Below, piece by piece: positions 7,776-17,796 of a stretch of 64,000 bases of DNA (its first letter is position 1; the number at the start of each line of letters is the position of its first letter). Location: assembly GCF_002933395.1 (NCBI RefSeq), contig NZ_PKFN01000008.1, forward strand, positions 186,001-250,000, written 5' to 3'. The notes below the pieces were generated by a model. It saw only the letters and a program-made list of their open reading frames with translations. It ran no database searches and was not told the origin of the DNA. The stretch comes from Yoonia maritima. GTDB taxonomy: Bacteria; Pseudomonadota; Alphaproteobacteria; Rhodobacterales; Rhodobacteraceae. The position numbers were made by a program, and so were the translations under genes.

Positions 7776-9533
7776 ATGACACAGACACAGCATAAAGCCT
7801 TCCTTGATGTAACCGAATCTGCAACCGGCCGGCGCTGGGTTGGCCCAAGCATCGAAGAGGACCGCCTGTCCGAGGCGATGGCGCAAACAACCGGTTTGCC
7901 CGCACCGATATGCCGCACGCTTGTCCGGCGTGGCGTGGCCGAGGATGGCACCGAAGCATTCCTTTCACCAACATTGCGCGACCTTCTGCCCGATCCGCAC
8001 GATATGCGCGACATGCAAAAGGCAGCGGCACGTTTTCTAAAAGCCGTAAGTGACCGTGAACGTATCGCCATTTTCGCTGATTACGATGTCGACGGCGGCA
8101 CATCAGCCGCGCTTTTAATCAATTGGCTGCGCGATATGGGGTTAGAGACCACGCTATATATCCCAGACCGTATTGATGAGGGTTACGGCCCAAATGACGA
8201 AGCGATGGCGATGCTTGCCGCCAACCACAGCCTGATCGTTTGTGTGGATTGTGGAACGCTTTCGCATGGGCCGATCGCTGCGGCGAAGGGCGCTGACGTG
8301 ATTGTGTTGGATCACCACCTTGGCGGGGAAACATTGCCGGATGCCGTCGCTATCGTGAACCCAAACCGCCAAGACGAAAGCGGTGACTTGGGGCACCTTT
8401 GCGCGGCGGCGGTCGTTTTTTTGATGCTGGTCGAAGCAAACCGGCAGCTACGCGAGGCAGGGACAAAAGGCCCCGACCTTATGTCAATGTTAGATCTGGT
8501 TGCATTGGCAACTGTCGCAGACGTTGCGCCCCTGATTGGGGTAAACCGCGCATTTGTTCGGCAGGGCCTAACCGTGATGGGACGCCGGCAACGTATTGGG
8601 CTTACCGCACTTGCCGATGTAGCTGGGCTAGACCAAGCACCGACGAGCTACCACCTTGGTTTTTTGTTGGGGCCGCGCGTGAATGCTGGCGGTCGTATCG
8701 GGCAGGCCGATCTTGGCGCACGCCTACTGGCCTGTGACAACCGCCACGAAGCCGAAGCCATGGCCGCGAAGCTTGATCAACTGAACACAGAACGCCGGGA
8801 AGTCGAAGCGCAAGTGCGTGATCTTGCGATTGAACAAGCCACCCAACGCGGCCTTGACGGTCCGTTAGTTTGGGCCGCGGGCGAAGGCTGGCATCCGGGT
8901 GTGGTTGGGATTGTCGCATCGCGCCTGAAAGAAGCAACCAATCGCCCCGCGATCGTGATCGGGTTGGACGGTGATGAGGGAAAAGGATCTGGTCGCTCTG
9001 TATCGGGAATCGATTTAGGCGCAGCGATTCAACGCGCCGCATCTGAGGGACTGCTTATAAAAGGCGGCGGGCATAAAATGGCCGCAGGCCTAACCGTTGC
9101 ACGCGATCAGCTTGAACCTGCAATGGAACGATTAGGCGAACTATTAGCCAAACAAGGCGCAGCCGACATCGGTCCTGCTGATCTACGATTGGATGGTATC
9201 CTGATGCCGGGAGCTGCGACCGTGGAATTGGTCGAACACATTGAAAAAGCAGGGCCATTCGGCGCGGGTGCCCCGGCCCCACGCTTTGCTTTTCCCGATG
9301 TTCAGATTTTTTTTGCGAAGCAAGTTGGTGCTAACCACCTTAAGGTCACGTTTGGTGATGGTTTAGGTGCGCGGATCGATTCTATTTGCTTTGGTGGCAT
9401 GGATGGGCCGCTTGGCCCTATGCTGATGGGGCACAATGGTGCCCGCTTCCACTTAGCGGGCCGTTTGGAAGTAAACACATGGCGTGGGCGCCAATCCGTT
9501 CAGCTGCGCCTTGAAGACGCAGCACCTTCCTAA
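7776..9533 (+). CDS. recJ: Single-stranded-DNA-specific exonuclease RecJ
   Basis: 5'-3' ssDNA exonuclease of RecF recombination and mismatch repair. 585 residues, usual length. Phosphoesterase motifs are visible: DYDVDG (102-107), a VDCG motif near 158, and DHH at 179-181. The DHHA1 part carries GPRVNAGGRIGQADLGARLL and, near 420-432, the IKGGGHKMAAGLTV block. A C-terminal OB-like domain follows. It is 83 bases after glpX and is followed by the tRNA-Glu region. Confidence 0.95.
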   Translation: MTQTQHKAFLDVTESATGRRWVGPSIEEDRLSEAMAQTTGLPAPICRTLVRRGVAEDGTEAFLSPTLRDLLPDPHDMRDMQKAAARFLKAVSDRERIAIFADYDVDGGTSAALLINWLRDMGLETTLYIPDRIDEGYGPNDEAMAMLAANHSLIVCVDCGTLSHGPIAAAKGADVIVLDHHLGGETLPDAVAIVNPNRQDESGDLGHLCAAAVVFLMLVEANRQLREAGTKGPDLMSMLDLVALATVADVAPLIGVNRAFVRQGLTVMGRRQRIGLTALADVAGLDQAPTSYHLGFLLGPRVNAGGRIGQADLGARLLACDNRHEAEAMAAKLDQLNTERREVEAQVRDLAIEQATQRGLDGPLVWAAGEGWHPGVVGIVASRLKEATNRPAIVIGLDGDEGKGSGRSVSGIDLGAAIQRAASEGLLIKGGGHKMAAGLTVARDQLEPAMERLGELLAKQGAADIGPADLRLDGILMPGAATVELVEHIEKAGPFGAGAPAPRFAFPDVQIFFAKQVGANHLKVTFGDGLGARIDSICFGGMDGPLGPMLMGHNGARFHLAGRLEVNTWRGRQSVQLRLEDAAPS

Positions 9534-9577
9534 TGAGAAAATTCTGCGTAAAATCCTAAAATAATTGAAAATAGGAC

Positions 9578-9606
9578 TTGCGCCCTTCGGTGGGTTTTTC
9601 TAAAAG
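9578..9606 (+). promoter_or_regulatory. Promoter of first tRNA-Glu
   Basis: TTGCGC (9578-9583) and TAAAAG (9601-9606) are separated by 17 bases, 17 bases ahead of the tRNA. The same two boxes with identical spacing occur before the second tRNA-Glu (9797-9825), which supports a conserved sigma-70-type promoter. The exact start site is not visible. Confidence 0.6.
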
Positions 9607-9623
9607 CGCCACACACTAAGTGC

Positions 9624-9698
9624 GGTCCCTTCGTCTATCGGTTAGGACGCCAGGTTTTCAACCTGGAAAGAGGGGTTCAATTCCCCTAGGGACTGCCA
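9624..9698 (+). tRNA. tRNA-Glu (anticodon TTC)
   Basis: 75 bases including an encoded CCA. Acceptor arms GGTCCCT and AGGGACT pair (G-U at the first pair). The anticodon stem CCAGG/CCTGG encloses the loop TTTTCAA with anticodon TTC at 9657-9659, and the T arm GGGGTTCAATTCCCC is complete. The sequence is identical to the copy at 9841. Confidence 0.95.
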
Positions 9699-9796
9699 TG
9701 GTGTTTTCCAATGAACGCAGAATACACGCCGCTTGTGCGAAATCTCATTGATTTGAATTTTTATGAATTCCTACGACATTTCCTTCACTATAGGTC

Positions 9797-9825
9797 TTGC
9801 GCCCTTCGTTAGGTTTTTCTAAAAG
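9797..9825 (+). promoter_or_regulatory. Promoter of second tRNA-Glu
   Basis: TTGCGC (9797-9802) and TAAAAG (9820-9825) with a 17-base spacer, duplicated almost unchanged from 9578-9606. The second tRNA therefore probably has its own promoter, although read-through from the first copy is possible. Confidence 0.6.
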
Positions 9826-9840
9826 CCCCACACCAAGTGC

Positions 9841-9915
9841 GGTCCCTTCGTCTATCGGTTAGGACGCCAGGTTTTCAACCTGGAAAGAGGGGTTCAATTC
9901 CCCTAGGGACTGCCA
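9841..9915 (+). tRNA. tRNA-Glu (anticodon TTC), second copy
   Basis: Identical over 75 bases to the tRNA at 9624, 217 bases downstream. Anticodon TTC and encoded CCA are intact. The duplication extends about 50 bases upstream, including the promoter boxes, and a few bases downstream (CCATGGT), so the whole transcription unit was duplicated. Confidence 0.95.
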
Positions 9916-10049
9916 TGGTATTTCAATGCAATGCGATATCTATTTACGACTGCCTTGGCAGATAATCCATGTGATTTGAAATTCAGTATTTTCCCACCGC
10001 GATCCACGCACTAGGTTCTGATGTGAAGCCATCACAAAGGAACCGAACC

Positions 10050-10478
10050 ATGGCCCCAAGATATCTACATACAATGGTGCGCGTGAAAGATCTGGATAAG
10101 ACGATCGCGTTTTTCGAACTGCTCGGACTAAAAGAAACACGCCGCCACGACAGTGAGGCTGGCCGCTTTTCACTCATCTTCATGGCCGCCGAAGGACAAG
10201 AGGAATGCCCCGTAGAATTAACCTACAACTGGGATGGTGACGATGGCCTACCATCTGATGGTCGTCACTTTGGCCACCTCGCCTATGCTGTCGATAATAT
10301 CTACGAAACCTGTCAGGTGCTTATGGACAACGGCGTGACGATCAACCGCCCGCCGCGTGATGGGCATATGGCGTTTGTGCGGTCGCCTGATAATATCTCG
10401 ATCGAACTGCTACAGGCGGGTGACAGCCTGCCCGCAGCCGAACCATGGGCCAGCATGGAAAACATAGGCCATTGGTAA
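10050..10478 (+). CDS. gloA: Lactoylglutathione lyase (glyoxalase I)
   Basis: Isomerises the methylglyoxal-glutathione hemithioacetal to lactoylglutathione. 142 residues from the ATG at 10050, which has AAGGAA upstream; an ATG 27 bases earlier would add an unlike N-terminus. The four expected metal ligands are visible: H7, E56 (VELTYN), H76 (HFGHLAY) and E119 (ISIELL). Spacing matches E. coli-type Ni-dependent GloA closely. The 3' end overlaps the start of the DUF1194 gene in another frame. Confidence 0.93.
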   Translation: MAPRYLHTMVRVKDLDKTIAFFELLGLKETRRHDSEAGRFSLIFMAAEGQEECPVELTYNWDGDDGLPSDGRHFGHLAYAVDNIYETCQVLMDNGVTINRPPRDGHMAFVRSPDNISIELLQAGDSLPAAEPWASMENIGHW

Positions 10479-11173
10479 AATCCGCCCTCATCGCCGGGCT
10501 TTGCGCCTTTGCAAACCCGGCTGAGGCATGCCGCCTCGCGCTTGTGCTTGCGATTGATGTGTCGTCGTCCGTCGACGCAGCCGAAGATCAACGACAACGT
10601 GCGGGGCTAGCCGCGGCGTTAATTGCGCCGGATGTGCAAACCGCGTTTCTAAGCAACCCCGACCCGGTCGCATTGTTCGTGTTCGAATGGAGCGGTCGCT
10701 ACAACCAAGACGACATTGTCCCATGGACCCTCATTCGGTCCCCAAACGACCTGTTGAACGCCGCAGAGATCATATTAGCGAGCGAGCGCAGCCACGATGA
10801 TTTCCCGACCGCGATGGGCTACGCATTGGGGCACGCGGCCATACAGCTGCAGCACATGCCTCAATGCCTATTTCGCACAATTGATGTCGCTGGCGACGGG
10901 GTCAATAACGAAGGCTTCGGTCCCGCAGCGGCTTATCGCGCGTTCCCCTTTGGCGACGTGACAGTTAATGGGCTTTTGATTGCGTCAACGGACGATACAA
11001 CACCAGACCCGCTGTTCTTCTATCAAACTCAGGTCATTCGCGGCCCCGGCGCTTTCGTTGAAGTAGCCCAAGGGTTTGATGATTACGAAGACGCGATGCG
11101 TCGCAAGCTTATCCGCGAAGTCACTCCGCAGGTGATTGGAAGCTATTTTTTATCCACTGGCCAATTCGAATGA
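10445..11173 (+). CDS. DUF1194 (vWA-like) secreted protein, copy 1
   Basis: 242 residues. A hydrophobic signal peptide (about residues 11-28, ending NPAEA before CRLALVLAIDVSSS) precedes a DUF1194 domain with a metal-site-like DVSSSVD motif and a conserved VAGDGVNNEG block. The family resembles von Willebrand A domains; its role is unknown and export to the periplasm is inferred. The ATG at 10445 lies within gloA; a TTG at 10472 overlapping the gloA stop would give a shorter, more typical leader. It overlaps copy 2 by ATGA, so the two are coupled. Confidence 0.8.
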   Translation: MGQHGKHRPLVKSALIAGLCAFANPAEACRLALVLAIDVSSSVDAAEDQRQRAGLAAALIAPDVQTAFLSNPDPVALFVFEWSGRYNQDDIVPWTLIRSPNDLLNAAEIILASERSHDDFPTAMGYALGHAAIQLQHMPQCLFRTIDVAGDGVNNEGFGPAAAYRAFPFGDVTVNGLLIASTDDTTPDPLFFYQTQVIRGPGAFVEVAQGFDDYEDAMRRKLIREVTPQVIGSYFLSTGQFE

Positions 11174-11844
11174 AATTCGTCGCGCTCATCGCGCTATGCC
11201 TACCCAGCATGGCAGATGCGGCCTGCCGCCAAGCACTCGCGCTAGGCCTAGATGTTTCAGGCTCTGTTGATGCTGCAGAGTACAGACTTCAGCTTGATGG
11301 TCTTGCAACCGCCCTACACAGTCACGCTGTGCAAGAGCTACTTTTTCTTCAACCTGCTGCACCGATTAGCGTCGCCGTCTACGAATGGAGCGGCCCAGAA
11401 GATCAAAAGCTGATTTTACCGTGGACCGCCCTGTTAGGACCACAAGATTTAGACAGAATAGTAACCACGTTGATAACCCATCAGCGCAGTGAAGCTGCGC
11501 CAACGACTGCGATTGGCTCCGCGCTTCTCACTGGATTTTCGCTTCTTCGCCAACAATCGCATTGCTGGAAACGCACGTTGGATGTGTCGGGGGATGGGCC
11601 CGCAAACACTGGACCACGCCCCCAAGATATCGCCAACGCAGCAATGCCTGACGGGGTGATCGTTAATGGATTGGTGATTGATGCGTCCAACGACGCGGAA
11701 CTCGCCACATATTACCGATCGTATGTCATTCGCGGCCCGGGCTCTTTTGTCGAAGTTGCACGTAGTTTTGACGATTATGCCGCAGCAATGGAACGAAAAC
11801 TGCTCCGCGAATTACAAAGTATCGCTACCGGTGCGTTAGAGTAA
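11170..11844 (+). CDS. DUF1194 (vWA-like) secreted protein, copy 2
   Basis: 224 residues with signal peptide MKFVALIALCLPSMADA. The DUF1194 domain has GLDVSGSVDAAEY and DVSGDGPANTG, aligned with copy 1 along its full length: both have the EWSG, VNGL(L/V)I and RGPG(A/S)FVEVA blocks. The start overlaps the stop of copy 1 (ATGA). The pair is a tandem paralogue set that has diverged considerably. Function unknown; a secreted, metal-binding, possibly protein-binding role is inferred from the vWA-like motif. Confidence 0.8.
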   Translation: MKFVALIALCLPSMADAACRQALALGLDVSGSVDAAEYRLQLDGLATALHSHAVQELLFLQPAAPISVAVYEWSGPEDQKLILPWTALLGPQDLDRIVTTLITHQRSEAAPTTAIGSALLTGFSLLRQQSHCWKRTLDVSGDGPANTGPRPQDIANAAMPDGVIVNGLVIDASNDAELATYYRSYVIRGPGSFVEVARSFDDYAAAMERKLLRELQSIATGALE

Positions 11845-11919
11845 GATGAGGGACGACGGACCGGCGCCGCCCCTCAAAAAAAACCAATCGTTACAGTACA
11901 AAACCGTCAGTCAGGCGCG

Positions 11920-12441
11920 TTAGTAGATGTATCGAATCTGCTCTGTCCAATACCGCTCGACCCGGCGCAGGGATGCGGTGATATCCTCAAGCCCCTCATG
12001 ATCCAAAACATCGCGATCAACCAAACCATCCGCATGTGTCGTAAATAGCTTGGACACGATTGCGCGCACGTTGCGCCCCTTTTCAGACAAACGGACACGC
12101 ACAGACCGCCGATCAATCTCGCTACGCTGGTGGTGCATGTACCCCAGTTCGACCAATTTCTTTAGGTTATAGGAAACGTTCGAGCCTTGATAATAACCGC
12201 GCGTCTTTAGTTCCCCTGCAGTGACCTCATTGTCGCCCACATTAAACAGCAGTAGCGCCTGCACTGCGTTGATCTCTAGAATTGCGACACGCTCGAACTC
12301 ATCTTTGATAACATCCAGCAATAATCGATGCAGCCGTTCCACCAAGGTCAGCGCATCAAGGTAACTTGCCATGAAACTGGCACTGCGCGCCGCCGATAAT
12401 CCCGACGGATTCGGCCCATCAATATCCGTATGAATACTCAT
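11920..12441 (-). CDS. MarR-family transcriptional regulator
   Basis: 173 residues. A winged helix-turn-helix lies at about 60-135 (ILEINAVQALLLFNVGDNE, then TRGYYQGSNVSYNLKKLVELGY as the recognition region and DRRSVRVRLSEKG as the wing). The YYQGSNVSYNLKKL block is shared with alphaproteobacterial MarR proteins of the LdtR/PetP-like branch, from memory, so a role in envelope or stress regulation is possible but not shown. An inverted repeat at 12453-12469, 12 bases before the start codon, is a candidate autoregulatory operator. Confidence 0.85.
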   Translation of the reverse strand: MSIHTDIDGPNPSGLSAARSASFMASYLDALTLVERLHRLLLDVIKDEFERVAILEINAVQALLLFNVGDNEVTAGELKTRGYYQGSNVSYNLKKLVELGYMHHQRSEIDRRSVRVRLSEKGRNVRAIVSKLFTTHADGLVDRDVLDHEGLEDITASLRRVERYWTEQIRYIY

Positions 12442-12452
12442 CTTTTTACTCC

Positions 12453-12469
12453 GTCTTTGACTTAAAGAC
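12453..12469. promoter_or_regulatory. Candidate MarR operator palindrome
   Basis: GTCTTT (12453-12458) and AAAGAC (12464-12469) form an inverted repeat with a 5-base centre just upstream of the MarR-family gene start at 12441. Size and position fit an autoregulatory MarR site; assignment is inferred. Confidence 0.45.
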
Positions 12470-12531
12470 AGAGCTAACGTGAAATTCGAAACATTCAGTT
12501 AAATGATAAAATTGAACATAAAATACGCATT

Positions 12532-14888
<2,357 letters not shown>

Positions 14889-14892
14889 CCAA

Positions 14893-15840
14893 CTAAACGC
14901 CTTGCGGCAGTGGTCGCCCTTCGTCCCAAGCGATAATGTTATCTAGCGCCATCTGGCCCATCGCCTCGCGAACCTCAAGCGCCGCAGTCCCAAGATGCGG
15001 CAACAGGACAACGTTTTCCATCGCGCGGAATGCGTCTGGGACAATGGGTTCTTTCACAAACACATCCAGACCAGCGCCAGCAATCTGGCCAGACTGAAGC
15101 GCCGCGATCAGCGCGTCTTCGTCAACGACATCACCACGTGCAATATTCACGAAAATACCGCGTGGCTTCATCGCAGCAAGCGCTGCGGCGTCAATCAAGT
15201 TGGTATTGCTACCACCACCGGGCACCGTGACCACAACGATATCGGCCTGCCCCATCAAGTCTGCCAGCGTGTCCACCTGCGTTGCTTGGAAATCCACGTC
15301 TTTGTGTGACCGGTTAAAATAGATCACCGGCATCTCAAACCCATAATGACAGCGACGCGCAACAGCCTGACCGATACGGCCCATGCCAACAATGCCAACT
15401 GTCTTGCCAGTCACATGGGTTCCCAACATTTCAGTCGGGCCCCAACCCGTCCATTTGTCGGCGCGCACAAGGCGCTCACCCTCACCTGCGCGACGGCATG
15501 TGGACAGGATCAAGGACATACCAATATCGGCAGTCGCATCGGTCACGACATTTGGCGTGTTCGACACGGCAACACCAGCGGCCTTGGCGGCGTCGGCATC
15601 AATATGATTATAGCCGACCCCAAAATTCGCAAGCACACCACAACGCAAGTCACCCTCAAATGCCTCTGCGCTAAACTGATCACCAAGCGTCGTCAGGATC
15701 GCGTCATATTCCTTCAATGCGGCGTTGGCTTCGGCAACCGTCAGCCCGACTGACGTGTCACGTACCGTCACGTCATATTTAGCACGCGCTGCGGCAATAT
15801 TTGCGTCGGGAAATGCCCGGGTCAGCAGTAGTTTTTTCAA
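14893..15840 (-). CDS. D-2-hydroxyacid dehydrogenase (glyoxylate/hydroxypyruvate reductase-like)
   Basis: 315 residues. NAD(P) motif GMGRIG at 152-157 and the catalytic triad R235 (NIARGDVVDE), E264 (FVKEP) and H282 (LPHLGTA) of the D-isomer-specific family are visible. NFGVGYNHID (72-81) is the substrate-loop region. The start is a TTG that overlaps the csaA stop (TTGA), with GGAG upstream. It is the third gene of the proC-csaA operon. D-glycerate or glyoxylate is the likely substrate, but this is inferred. Confidence 0.88.
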   Translation of the reverse strand: MKKLLLTRAFPDANIAAARAKYDVTVRDTSVGLTVAEANAALKEYDAILTTLGDQFSAEAFEGDLRCGVLANFGVGYNHIDADAAKAAGVAVSNTPNVVTDATADIGMSLILSTCRRAGEGERLVRADKWTGWGPTEMLGTHVTGKTVGIVGMGRIGQAVARRCHYGFEMPVIYFNRSHKDVDFQATQVDTLADLMGQADIVVVTVPGGGSNTNLIDAAALAAMKPRGIFVNIARGDVVDEDALIAALQSGQIAGAGLDVFVKEPIVPDAFRAMENVVLLPHLGTAALEVREAMGQMALDNIIAWDEGRPLPQGV

Positions 15841-16175
15841 TGCAGTCTCCCTCCCACAGGTACATTTTGATCAGGACCGACCAAAACAACCTCTCCTTTT
15901 TCGTCCGGCATGCCCAGAACAAGCACCTCAGACATGAATTTCCCAATCTGGCGTGGCGGAAAATTAACCACAGCCATAACTTGCTTTCCGATCAGTCTTT
16001 CAGGATCGTAATGCACTGTAATCTGGGCAGATGTTTTCTTTTCGCCGATCTCATCGCCGAAATCGATCCATAGCTTGATCGCTGGCTTGCGTGCTTCTGG
16101 ATATGGCTCTGCACGTATCACCGTACCGACGCGCACATCGACCTTTAAAAAGTCGTCGAAACTGATCTCACTCAT
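15837..16175 (-). CDS. csaA: tRNA-binding protein CsaA
   Basis: 112 residues from ATG 16175; the frame extends 14 codons upstream inside proC. The whole protein is one OB-fold tRNA-binding domain (FLKVDVRVGTVIRAE near the start, VNFPPRQIGKFMSEVLVLG near the end), as in Bacillus CsaA, a chaperone-like tRNA-binding protein. The start overlaps the proC end by 8 bases, and the stop overlaps the TTG start of the dehydrogenase, so all three are translationally linked. Confidence 0.9.
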   Translation of the reverse strand: MSEISFDDFLKVDVRVGTVIRAEPYPEARKPAIKLWIDFGDEIGEKKTSAQITVHYDPERLIGKQVMAVVNFPPRQIGKFMSEVLVLGMPDEKGEVVLVGPDQNVPVGGRLH

Positions 16176-16983
16176 TGGCAAGCTCTCGCGAACGATTTGC
16201 CGCAGCGGCGACCGCACGGCTCATCAGCATGCCCAGCCCTGTGTCTTCATCCATCAGGACTTCAAGCGCGGCTTGGGTGGTGCCATTCGGCGACGTCACA
16301 TTAACGCGCAACTGGGCCGGGTCTTCTTCGGCATTCTCGGCCAATTCACCAGCACCACCGACAGTCGCCTTGGCAAGCTCCATCGCCAGCTCGGGTGGTA
16401 AACCTTCGGCAATGCCAGCAGCGGCCAGCGTTTCAATCAAATGGAAAACATAAGCGGGGCCAGAACCGGACACGGCGGTAACCGCATCCATCTGATCTTC
16501 GCTATCAAGGCGGACAGTTTGACCAATGGACCACAACAAGGCCTCTGCCAAATCCATATCGTCAGGTTGCGTCTTTTCGTTTCCGATAAGCGCAGTAATT
16601 CCACGGCCAATCGCCGCAGGTGTATTTGGCATTGCACGGATAATTGGTGTTTTGTCACCCAACATTTCTGCAAACACCCGGATCGGCGTACCTGCAGCAA
16701 CCGAGATAACCAGCGTTGTACCGTTTCCCAGTAGTTTTACATCGGGCAAAGCTTCGGCCATCATCTGTGGCTTCACCGCAACCAAAGCAATCGCAGGATC
16801 ACTTGGTAGATCGCCACCCATATTGACGCCCTGCGCCTTCAACCAATCCGATGGATTTGGATCAATGACCCAAACTGATTTCGGCGGTAAACCGTTGCGT
16901 AACCAACCGGCAAGCATGGCTGAACCCATCTTGCCACACCCCAAAAGAACAAGACCGCGCGTCGCGACGTCATTCATGTCCAT
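16168..16983 (-). CDS. proC: Pyrroline-5-carboxylate reductase
   Basis: Last step of proline synthesis: NADPH reduction of 1-pyrroline-5-carboxylate. 271 residues from ATG 16983, with AAGG 8 bases upstream; a GTG at 16992 overlaps that site and is less likely. The nucleotide motif GCGKMG lies at 15-20. The C-terminal block AVSGSGPAYVFHLIETLAAA and the later LRVNVTSPNGTTQAAL are ProC hallmarks. First gene of the proC-csaA-dehydrogenase operon. Confidence 0.93.
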   Translation of the reverse strand: MDMNDVATRGLVLLGCGKMGSAMLAGWLRNGLPPKSVWVIDPNPSDWLKAQGVNMGGDLPSDPAIALVAVKPQMMAEALPDVKLLGNGTTLVISVAAGTPIRVFAEMLGDKTPIIRAMPNTPAAIGRGITALIGNEKTQPDDMDLAEALLWSIGQTVRLDSEDQMDAVTAVSGSGPAYVFHLIETLAAAGIAEGLPPELAMELAKATVGGAGELAENAEEDPAQLRVNVTSPNGTTQAALEVLMDEDTGLGMLMSRAVAAAANRSRELANE

Positions 16984-17027
16984 GATATGCACCTTCTTGA
17001 TTTATTGGTGCAAGATTACGCAAAGTC

Positions 17028-17048
17028 AGGCGGGCTTTAAACCCACCT
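17028..17048 (-). repeat. Palindromic repeat copy A (GTAGGGTGGGTTT family)
   Basis: 21 bases that fold fully only in minus-strand RNA, where AGGUGGGUUU pairs with AAAGCCCGCCU through two G-U wobbles. It lies just after the ybjN-like stop, the correct strand for a 3' hairpin. It resembles 26716-26735 and 35353-35370. Confidence 0.5.
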
Positions 17049-17059
17049 AACGCTTTATT

Positions 17060-17563
17060 TTATGCTCGCCCGTAGGCACCACCGATGGCGATTTGCACGG
17101 CTTCCGCGGGTGTCCGCTCAGCCCAAGTCACCAGTTGAATCGCTGGGTAATATTGCTCGCATGCGCTTACAGCCGCTTTGATCATAGTATCAATCTGATC
17201 CGGGCCCGCCATTTGATCCCCCGCAAGCATCAATCCATAGCGGTAGACCATCAGTTTTTGTTCGTCCCACCATGTGAACGACCCAGCCCAGCACCGGTCA
17301 TTGATCGTATTAAGCGCTTCATAAAGCTCTGGCATACGGCCCGCTGGTGGTTCCATTTCATAGGTACAAATCAAACGCAGCGTTTCATCATATGCGGACC
17401 ATGCCAGTGTCACGGAATATGTGCGCCACTGACCTTCGACAACCATTGCGATTTGATCATCGTGAATGCGATCAAATTCCCATTCATGATGCTCTGCAAT
17501 GTGCTCCACCAGATCAATCGGGTGAAGGTCCTCTGCCTCGAGATATTGTTCGGACAATGCCAT
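17060..17563 (-). CDS. YbjN domain-containing protein
   Basis: 167 residues from ATG 17563 (MALSEQYLEAEDLHPIDLVE), preferred for the GAGG about 9 bases upstream over the ATG at 17590. The YbjN-type alpha/beta domain covers most of the protein (FDRIHDDQIAMVVEGQWRTYSVTLAW, then LNTINDRCWAGSFTWWDEQKLMVYRYGL). The family is related to type III secretion chaperone folds but its role here is unknown. No membrane segment. Divergent from the M42 peptidase gene. Confidence 0.8.
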   Translation of the reverse strand: MALSEQYLEAEDLHPIDLVEHIAEHHEWEFDRIHDDQIAMVVEGQWRTYSVTLAWSAYDETLRLICTYEMEPPAGRMPELYEALNTINDRCWAGSFTWWDEQKLMVYRYGLMLAGDQMAGPDQIDTMIKAAVSACEQYYPAIQLVTWAERTPAEAVQIAIGGAYGRA

Positions 17564-17796
17564 ATGCTCGGCCTCGCTTACTTGGCGCATGGGTCATGGC
17601 AGTGCCCAAGCGCTAGGTGCCTGCTCTAGGGGCAGTGTTGTTCACGTTTACCCCCTACTACATATCGTGCGGGCATTCAGGGGATTCTGTAAAGCAGTTT
17701 CTTGGGGATAAGTCAGAGACGCGAAAAGTTTTCTGGGGATAATTGCGTTTTCCATCGGCAGAACACAAAGTGCATTGCAAATATAGGAGCCTCCCA

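Larger units (their letters stand above)
9571..9930 (+). repeat. Tandem duplication of a tRNA-Glu transcription unit
   Basis: Two copies (about 9571-9716 and 9790-9930) share promoter boxes, the whole tRNA and short 3' flanks. They differ by a 2-base deletion and scattered changes in the leader, and the sequence between them is unrelated. The tRNA parts are identical, which suggests recent duplication or gene conversion. Confidence 0.75.

Noticed and set aside
17640..17760. Direct repeat of CTTGGGGATAA / TCTGGGGATAA before the M42 peptidase gene
   Set aside because: Too short and imperfect to call an operator; may be chance.
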